From Lasiosphaeris hirsuta (Eukaryota; Ascomycota; Sordariomycetes; Sordariales; Lasiosphaeriaceae), in contig JAUKUA010000007.1 of assembly GCA_030549175.1 (NCBI GenBank), forward strand, positions 1,054,001 to 1,118,000: a stretch of DNA of 64,000 nt. The letters are read 5' to 3'. Below the pieces are notes generated by a model. The model was not told where the DNA came from, made no database searches, and saw only the letters and a list, made by a program, of their open reading frames with translations. Positions 56,864 to 64,000 of this stretch are shown here, in pieces; position 1 is the first letter of the stretch; each line of letters opens with the position of its first letter. The position numbers and the translations under genes are program-made.

Positions 56864-58032
56864 TCAAATTTCTTTTCGTCTCAGCGCCTGCCAGAGGCGC
56901 CATGGAAGTTTCCAGCTGCTTTTGACCTTGAATGGGTCAAAGTTGGCAGCCTCCAGTCGCTGGAGGTAGTCGGTGGCGGGCAGGGCTTCCAGCAACACCC
57001 CGAAGCCGCGCTGAATGTCTACGGTCGTGCTCTCATCACTGATCTCGACAGACGAGTACATATGCTCGGCCTCGTCCTCGTGCTCATAATCATGCCCGGG
57101 GTCCTCCCCACTCTTCAGGTTCTTCATCATCTCGCGCGCAGTTATGAGGTGGTCATTTGCACGGGTGGCAACCTTGAAGATGGCATCCTGGAGACCGTCC
57201 GCGTTAGGGCCTCTCCGAAAGACATCCTCTTCCTTCAGCCCTGCTTCAGCCATTACATCCAGCGGCAGCAACAAAGCGGGACTCCTTGTATTGCCGACAT
57301 TGGTGCCTGACGGGCCACGAATGGGCTGCGAGGGGGCTGCCAGGATGGGAATTCCCCTCAAAGTCGCAACAATACCACAGGCCTTCCCGATATGGCTTAC
57401 TAGATGGTCGAGGTGCACCGACCTAAGGGGCGCCGCCGCCAGTGTCATGTACATCAGGGTGGCGTACGTGTTCTCGGCGTAGTCTTCCAAGGCGGACAAG
57501 TCTGCGAATGGCCTGTTCTCCATATGCTTCTCCCTTGTATTGATCAGGCGTAGCAGCCAAAACTTCAGCGAGCTGGTGCTGCTGTCTCCGGCTCTTGTCC
57601 TGAGGTCGGTAATCGCCTTGTGCAGCAAGATCGAGATAGGTTCCCGAGGTGGGTCGCCAGCAAATGTGCGATTCACCGTGTCTCGCCAAAACTGTATTCG
57701 GAATTGACCAATCGTTGGGTTTGACACGGTTTCGGGGAGGTGAACAAGCTCGAGGTTCAGCGTCCGGAGGGCATCGTAAGCATCTTGAGCTGGCCGGGGT
57801 ACAAATCGGCGAACCAGGTAGGCTTCGTAGTCGCCATTTCTGCAGAATGTTATGTGAGAAAGCTGCCCAGCGGCGCGTCGCGTGGAAGCAATTGGGAAAC
57901 AAACCGAAGCTGATTCACGCAGTACTTGCGGGCCTGGTCAACGTCTGCGTCAGTGACAATTCCGCGGCGCGCCTCGCCGGGACCAAGAGGCGCCCGCTTC
58001 AGGCCATTACGGATGGCCCTCACGGAAAACAT
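56864..58032 (-). CDS. NDUFAF6: NADH dehydrogenase complex I assembly factor 6-like (squalene/phytoene synthase fold)
   Basis: Mitochondrial factor for complex I assembly with a squalene/phytoene synthase-like fold. Exons 58032-57905 and 57839-56864 (65-nt intron, GTTTGT donor; phase 2) give 367 residues. Exon 1 supplies a basic N-terminus (MFSVRAIRNGLKRAPLGPG) and ARKYCVNQLR; exon 2 continues NGDYEAYLVRRFVP, TIGQFRIQFWRDTVNRTF, YAENTYATLMYMTL and HIGKACGIVATLRGIP, the family's signature segments. The Asp-rich catalytic motifs of true squalene synthases are not evident, as in NDUFAF6. Filamentous ascomycetes keep complex I, so the gene fits. Confidence 0.88.
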
Positions 58033-58763
58033 GGGAAGATAAAATATCAAGCCGAAAGTGCCATCCCCGAAGTTTCCGGTGCATGGATGGCGATAGATGG
58101 GAAGGTGCGTAACCAGTGACGCAAAAATCCAATGGAAGAACGCCCAGACAGGAGCCACAATTGACCCCTGCTCTTTTCTCAGCAGCAGACCTCAATCACC
58201 ATGCCTCGTTGCCCGACAGAAACCTCACCAAACGCTTCTTAATGAGATATTTAGAACAAATTCTGCGTTTTTAGACACAGGAAAGGCCTTTTAAAATACT
58301 GCAAATGGGTGAGTTTTTTTTTTGGGGGGGTGCTAGATAGGCCGTTTCGGGACTTCAACATCGCTTTTTAGTATGCGTGTTCGCGCTTCTCAACAACCAA
58401 GGTAATGAACTAGGGTAGAATGTCCATATGTTCAAAACAGGTAGTACCTAATTGGCCAGCTTCAAATCTTTGTCAAACGCCTTTTTGGAAACCATGAAGG
58501 CCTATTTAAGAATGAAAAGGGCCCTTTCAGCTACGGAAAAGGCGTTTTGGATACTAAATAGGCCTCTTCCACCTAGATGACGGAGGGCCCACCTCAGCCA
58601 GGTAGGCGGCCTGAGCTTCAGGGAGTCAAATGATGACGCACGCGGTCAGGTGATAGCGGAACGCCAAAATTCGCGGTGCCCCTGCCGAACGCGTCTCGCT
58701 GGGTGGCTTCATCCACCATCCATTTAGTCCTCTGGCAAACAATCCGTCAAACCACCCACCATC
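58033..58763. other. Divergent region with 21-bp repeats
   Basis: Between NDUFAF6 (minus) and RAD5 (plus), about 730 bp; contains repeat locus B and T10G7 near 58314-58330. It must hold both promoters. Confidence 0.55.
58283..58579 (+). repeat. Degenerate 21-bp repeat, locus B
   Basis: Clear units start at 58283 (AAGGCCTTTTAAAATAC), 58338, 58359, 58380, then 58476, 58497, 58518, 58539 and about 58559. Within 58476-58579 the GGCC-like cores lie at 58479, 58499, 58520, 58541 and 58561, spaced 20-21 bp. The same A-A-G-G-C-C-T-T-T core and T/A-rich tail as at 26880-27026. In frame from 58476 it reads NAFLETM, KAYLRMK, RALSATE, KAFWILN. The array lies about 200 bp upstream of the RAD5 start. Confidence 0.65.
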
Positions 58764-61700
58764 ATGGAATACGGCAAACAGGACGAGCCACCTTACAAAA
58801 AACGTCGGTTCTTTATCGATCCTGAAGAGGATGCACCGACAACCCCGCCGCCGCCCAACGATGACGGGTTTCCACACAAACAGCCAAAGGCAGGCTCATC
58901 TCGACCACCATCCGGAGCGAGGTCGCCTCTGTCCGAGCGGGCCGTTGACGGCTCTCTCAATCGAACGTCGACGTCTAGAACGGCCGCTGGGCCCACCGCA
59001 TCACTGGCATTTGACCAAGACATATTTGAGAGTTTTGTTGGCGAGAAAGTCGAGCCCGCCGTTCTTGCCCGAATCCAGAAAAAATGCGGCAACGACCTTG
59101 GAATGGCCGTCAACGTATATCTTGACGAAAAGTCCAAGTATCTAAAAAAGCCCCCTGTAACTAGAGAGCAACCGCCCAAAGCCTCGAGCTTGAGCTCGAG
59201 CCCTACGACCGCGGCATCAAGGCCCATCACGACTGCCTCAAGGCCCTTCCTGTCCATTGCTCACCGGTCGGTTCCTGAATCACGATACATCGGTGTGTTT
59301 GGGGTGGAGGCATGGGTAACACGGAGTGGAACGAACTTGCTGAAACATGGCGACATCGTCAAAATCGAGCGTCAGAAGATCCAGCCACTAAAGACGGTGT
59401 CACGAGGGCAGGCCAAACTCGGAAACCCCCAGCCAGCGCAACGTATTGCCCCAGCCGCAGCGAAGCGCATAGATGTTATCGTCCGCTTCACAGACAGCAG
59501 TGGCAGGGAACTTGGGCGTCTCGCCAAAGAAGCGGCCAACTGGGTGTCTACGCTGATGGACCAAAACATATGCAAGTTTGAAGGAATATGTGTGTACGCA
59601 CCAGAGAGACTACGAACTAGCGACACAGTCGTTCTGCAGCTCCGGTGCTCGCTTCTCCGAACCTCATTCTTTGGTCGGGGATTCCAGGTCGCCGATAATA
59701 GGAGTGCTGGTATCTTTGACGAGGCTGAGTCGTCAGAGGAAAGGGACCTGCGATTAAGACAAGTTGCACTCGTGAAGCTTTTTCAAGAGATTAATCTCGT
59801 CCCCTCGAAAGCCAACGCTGCCACGGCGCAGAGTCAACGGCGAGGCCTCCTTGAAGCGGCCGAGCTTGCCGAGGCCAAGGAAAAGGAGAAACCCAAAAGC
59901 ACCGACAAAGAAAGTACTGGATCCCCAGGTGGGGAAGAGAACGAGGATGGACAGGAGCTCGAGCAGGGCCAGCTTGACGCCCTCTACAAGAAAGCCCAGT
60001 CATTTGACTTCAACACCCCCGAAGCCGAACCCGTTGACACGTTTGCAATGGAGCTGCGTCCATACCAGAAACAAGCGTTACACTGGATGATGGCCAAGGA
60101 AAAGGACGAGCGGAACAAGGAGCGTGAGCTGTCCATGCATCCCCTGTGGGAGGAATACACATGGCCGACCAAGGACTATGATGACAAGGAGCTCCCTCAA
60201 GTGCCCGGTCAGACAAGCTTCTACGTCAATCCGTACTCGGGCGACCTATCTCTGGACTTCCCCCGTCAAGAACAGCATTGCCTCGGAGGCATCCTGGCGG
60301 ACGAGATGGGCTTGGGGAAGACGATCCAAATGTTGAGCCTTATCCACTCGCACAGGTCCGACATAGCTATCCAGGCCCGACAATCCAGCAATGCAACCAC
60401 GTTGGTTAAATCACTCCCGCGCCTCCCGTCTATCTCCGGCCGCACGGGGGTCATAGATGCTCCCTGCACTACATTGGTTGTTGCCCCCATGTCGCTACTT
60501 GCCCAGTGGCAAAGCGAGGCGGAAAACGCATCGAAAGAGGGCACCCTTAAACCTATGATATATTACGGAAGCGACAAGAATGCCGACTTATTGACGCTCT
60601 GCTGCGGAGCAAACGCTGCCAACGCCCCAGATGTCATCATCACCAGCTACGGTACTGTCCTCTCCGAGTTCACCCAGATAGCCTCAAAGAAAGGCGATAG
60701 ACTTGGAAGTCGCGGCATCTTCTCTCTCAATTTTTTCCGCGTCATCTTGGACGAAGCGCACAACATCAAGAATCGCCAATCCAAAACTGCAAAAGCTTGC
60801 TATGAAATTGCCGCTGAACACCGCTGGGCATTGACTGGGACACCAATTGTCAACAAACTTGAGGACCTTTTCAGCCTTGTTCGCTTCCTGAGAGTCGAAC
60901 CATGGAGCAACTTCTCCTTTTGGCGCACGTTCATCACAGTGCCGTTCGAGTCGAAAGACTTTATGCGGGCTCTCGATGTCGTTCAGACGGTATTGGAGCC
61001 GCTTGTTATGAGAAGGACGAAGGACATGAAAACACCAGACGGGACGCCCTTGGTGGCGCTCCCACCCAAGAATGTCGAATTGGTCAACATCGAACTATCT
61101 CAAATTGAGCGTGATGTTTACGACCATATATTTTCCCGGGCAAAGCGCACTTTTTTTGCGAACGTGGAAGCCGGCACGGTATTGAAAGCCTTTACTAGCA
61201 TTTTCGCCCAGATTCTTCGTCTCCGCCAATCGTGCTGCCACCCCATTCTCGTTCGCAACCAGGATGTTGTCGCTGAGGAAGAAGAAGCTAGTGCGGCCGC
61301 CGATGTCGCTGCGGGCCTTGCTGACGACATGGACCTCCACCATTTAATCGAACGTTTTACAGCATCAACGGATAATGATGGCGACTCAAATGCTTTCGGC
61401 GCACATGTGCTGGGCCAAATCCGAGACGAGGCTGTCAACGAGTGCCCCATCTGTTCAGAGGAGCCGATGATCGATCAGACCGTTACGGGGTGCTGGCACT
61501 CCGCCTGCAAGAACTGCTTACTTGACTACATCAAACATCAAACAGATCAGCACGAGGTCCCGAGGTGTTTTCAGTGTCGTGAGCCCATCAGTTCCCGGGA
61601 CTTGTTTGAAGTCGTCCGCCACGACGATGATCCTGACGTGGTAACGTCGGATAAGGGCCCCCGCATCAGTCTTGAGCGTCTGGGAGCGAGTGGCTCATCA

Positions 61701-62265
61701 GCGAAGGTTGTTGCTTTGATCAAGCACCTCCGAGACCTGCGGAAAGGCAACCCGACTATCAAGTCGGTAGTATTCAGCCAGTTCACTTCCTTCCTTTCCC
61801 TCATCGAACCGGCCTTGGCTCGAGCCAACATGCACTTCGTCCGGCTGGACGGCTCGATATCGCAGAAGGCACGTGCCGCTGTTCTCGAGGAGTTCAAAGG
61901 GTCGAAAAAGTTCACAGTCTTACTGATCAGTCTCAAAGCCGGTGGTGTTGGGCTGAACCTTACCAGCGCCAAGCGGGTCTTTATGATGGATCCCTGGTGG
62001 AGCTTCGCAATCGAAGCCCAAGCTATTGATCGAGTCCATCGAATGGGCCAAGAGGACGAGGTGAAGGTGTACCGCTTCATTGTGAAGGATAGTGTCGAGG
62101 AGAGGATGCTGAAGATCCAGGACAGAAAGAAGTTCATGTAAGTGCTTTCGCCTCACCCCTTTTGGATGCGAGCTAATATTCCCCAGCGCAACCTCACTTG
62201 GGATGATGTCGGACGAAGAAAAGAGGCTACAGAGAATCGAAGACATCAAGGATCTTCTTAGCTAA
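58764..62265 (+). CDS. RAD5: DNA repair helicase/ubiquitin ligase RAD5 (HIRAN-SNF2-RING)
   Basis: Promotes error-free damage tolerance by PCNA polyubiquitination and fork remodelling in the nucleus. Exons 58764-62137 and 62187-62265 (49-nt intron; K-F-I junction) give about 1150 residues. Domains: disordered N-terminus; HIRAN at about residues 174-310 (YIGVFGVEAWVTRSG); SNF2 ATPase with GILADEMGLGKTIQ near 508 and LDEAHN near 661; a RING inserted at about 893-945 (ECPICSEE, CWHSACKNCLLDYI, RCFQCREP); helicase motif VI QAIDRVHRMGQ near 1086. The order and insertion match Rad5, not Rad16, which lacks HIRAN. Length compares with yeast Rad5 (1169). Confidence 0.96.
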
Positions 62266-62889
62266 AGTCCGAGTAGACGCCGATGTATATGACGCCTTGC
62301 ATGCATCTTGGTTAACAAAGCTGCTTGATGTAACTAAAGCCGAGATAGGGGTGTAGTAATTTTGTCATAATTATCTCTGCATCCTGCTGGTTCATAAATC
62401 CGCATTGCCCGAGCAACCGTTCGCTGCCTTCGGGTGGACAGCCATTGTTCCGGTCTGTGCTATCGAAGTCCGTCGGTCTTCAAATCATTATTAGATGATG
62501 AAAGTTCAGGCGAGCTTGGAGGCGGAAACAGTCACTGGCGCCCACTAAATCGGCCGGTTTGGAGCGATTCCTGGCCTTCAGCCAACGGGCTATTCATTTT
62601 TTGGAAACTGGCGCAGTCTAGAACCCGTGATAGCCGGTTTCCGCAGCTGTGGGGGGAGAATCTAGCACTGTTTACGACTCAATGGCGACTTGCAAGGCAC
62701 ATAAATTGCATCACTTGCCCAGCTTCTCGCCTGAGAAGTCTTGTTCGCTCGTCGTTCGCAACCACCGCACTCGTTTATTCTGTTTCAGTCACTCATATCA
62801 TCTGACCCAGATTCAGTTATATGAACTGACAATACATTCGCTCAACACTACCACAGTCACTCGTTTCAATAACCATTACATCAGTCAAC
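62266..62889. other. Upstream region of the secreted double-psi-barrel gene
   Basis: No gene supported. Contains the RAD5 3' flank and the promoter and leader of the next gene. Confidence 0.45.
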
Positions 62890-63333
62890 ATGAAATCAGT
62901 CATTGCCATTCCGCTCGCTGCGCTCCTCGCTTGCACTCTTGCGACCCCAATTAACCTGGCTCCATCCACCCCTGACACCATCGGTGCTTCCGACGTGGAC
63001 AAGCGCGGTAATAAACCGCACCATCACGGCGATATGACCTACTACGAGGTGGGCATGGGTGCCTGCGGACATGATGACAGCGGCAAAGGCAACACCGATT
63101 ACATTGTCGCCGTGTCTGCGGGGCTGATGGGTGACGGGGGCGGTGATCGGAGATCGATGTGCGGACGTCAGGTTGTCATCAAGGGCAGTAACGGCAAGCA
63201 GGTCACAGCTACCGTTCGGGACAAGTGTCCATCTTGCGAGGATGGCGCTCTTGATGTCAGCGAAAAGGTTTTTAAGGACGTTGTCGGCGATCTGGGTGTG
63301 GGTAAGACGGAGGTCTCGTGGTCAATTGTTTGA
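62890..63333 (+). CDS. Small secreted RlpA-like double-psi beta-barrel protein
   Basis: Encodes 147 residues, single exon. The signal peptide is clear (MKSVIAIPLAALLACTLATP), then a short propeptide ending in a dibasic site (DVDKRG), a Kex2-type processing site. The mature part has GDMTYYEVGMGACGHDDSGK, TDYIVAVS, CGRQVVIKGSNGK, VRDKCPSCEDGALDVS and FKDVVGDLGVGKTEVSWSI, the order of motifs in RlpA/barwin-like and expansin-type single-domain proteins. Cys positions suit two disulfides. Function at the wall or plant interface is inferred from homologues, which include secreted fungal proteins of unknown activity. Confidence 0.88.
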   Translation: MKSVIAIPLAALLACTLATPINLAPSTPDTIGASDVDKRGNKPHHHGDMTYYEVGMGACGHDDSGKGNTDYIVAVSAGLMGDGGGDRRSMCGRQVVIKGSNGKQVTATVRDKCPSCEDGALDVSEKVFKDVVGDLGVGKTEVSWSIV

Positions 63334-63884
63334 TGAACGTTTGCACGCGCATCCGGCAGCCATCAATTGATCAATTGCAAGTCAGCGCGAGATGATGGCT
63401 TGCGTCACGAATTGGACTTCTTGTGGCGTTTTGAAGATGGCATCTGATTGTAACAATTATTCTCATGTTTAGTATGCAGTCACACATGCAAGGGTGGTCA
63501 AATATGTCGTGGGCTGAACTTGCAGCTACTGCATGTTGCTTGCTTGGCTATCACTGAGCAAATTTATCACCTTAATTACCCTGAACGTTGGACCGAAGTC
63601 GCTGCAGGCTCCCCATGTGGCCATCAGCAAACAGCCGACTGAGGTGCTTGTCTGTCACGCCACCCCACTTCCATCACGCCACTGGACCCGATCGATGATT
63701 GATGCCCCAACCCGGGACGGAAAGGCAGGTACAAACTTTATATAGGTACCTACTTCCTTCCCTTCCAAAACCATTTCATCTTTTGTTCGCCTATTCTTCC
63801 CTCCAAGAATTTAACCCATCACAGCTGGCCAATTTTAAACCTCCACACAATCATCTTTCAACCACATTTGCGTTCACAATAACC
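63334..63884. promoter_or_regulatory. Promoter region of the last gene, with TATA box
   Basis: TTTATATAGG at 63737-63746 is about 145 nt upstream of the ATG at 63885, followed by pyrimidine-rich leader sequence. GGTACCTA overlaps. Confidence 0.55.
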
Positions 63885-64000
63885 ATGGTACCGCGGGCCA
63901 AGACTTATATTCTCGCTCCCGGCTGGGACCTCCACGAGGGGTCGGTGCAGCTGGGCAGTATCATCACAAACCCGTTGCGCCCTCAGCTCGCCATCTTCAA
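63885..64000 (+). CDS. Unrecognised gene, N-terminal 38 residues only
   Basis: ATG at 63885 in good context (AACCATGG). The frame runs to the window end and reads MVPRAKTYILAPGWDLHEGS, then VQLGSIITNPLRPQLAIF. Spacing of G-x-x-x-L-G-S-I-I-x-x-P-x-x-P resembles N-termini of a group of uncharacterised fungal proteins, some perhaps gasdermin-like; this link is a memory-based guess. The gene continues outside the window. Confidence 0.5.
   Translation, partial: MVPRAKTYILAPGWDLHEGSVQLGSIITNPLRPQLAIF

Overview
The window is nuclear DNA of a filamentous ascomycete. Short introns (about 45-80 nt, GTRNGY...YAG with CTRAY branch sites) interrupt most genes, coding DNA is GC-rich, and the gene set (LDB19-type arrestin, UTP8, DUF2421/ArAE transporter, HET-domain relic, DUF7719-like and DUF8035-like proteins) is typical of Pezizomycotina. 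The protein flavour suggests a sordariomycete, possibly Sordariales; that placement is inference. No bacterial, viral or CRISPR feature was seen.

Layout. 1-8.2 kb: 3' part of a delta-12 fatty acid desaturase, a five-exon aromatic-acid-exporter/DUF2421 membrane protein on the minus strand, and an RS-rich one-TM protein. 8.8-16.5 kb: the PCNA-unloader ELG1 (minus) and the rRNA-processing factor UTP8 (plus), divergently arranged around a T28 tract. 19-24.5 kb: an arginine/aspartate-repeat protein converging on the checkpoint scaffold DPB11/Rad4/TopBP1. 25.6-31.4 kb: a cysteine-rich unknown, a GPI-type aspartic protease and an MDR-family oxidoreductase. 32-36.2 kb: a tRNA-Leu(AAG) with intron, then a degraded stretch (small frameshifted ORF, HET-domain relic, hydrophobic relic ORF) and a frameshifted pseudokinase. 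37-43.6 kb: an alpha/beta hydrolase with a GC-AG intron, a chitin-deacetylase-like CE4 enzyme, a DUF7719-like membrane protein with an apparent 1-nt frameshift, and the GPI-anchor de-N-acetylase PIG-L/GPI12. 44-52.7 kb: a mitochondrial AEP2/ATP13-like factor divergent from LSM3, a GTPBP1-like GTPase, and an LDB19-type arrestin. 52.7-56.8 kb: no supportable gene. 56.9-64 kb: complex I assembly factor NDUFAF6, the HIRAN-SNF2-RING translesion factor RAD5, a small secreted double-psi-barrel protein, and the start of an unrecognised gene.

Most genes are housekeeping and functionally independent, but three act on the replication fork and PCNA: RAD5 (PCNA polyubiquitination), ELG1 (PCNA unloading) and DPB11 (initiation and checkpoint). 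The most unusual non-genic signal is a degenerate 21-bp tandem repeat with an AAGGCC core, found at two loci about 31 kb apart (26.9 kb and 58.3-58.6 kb). Its period equals seven codons and in one frame it reads as heptads resembling K-A-F-x-x-F-R. The 32-36 kb island beside the tRNA gene, with relics and a pseudokinase, is the main accessory-like region.
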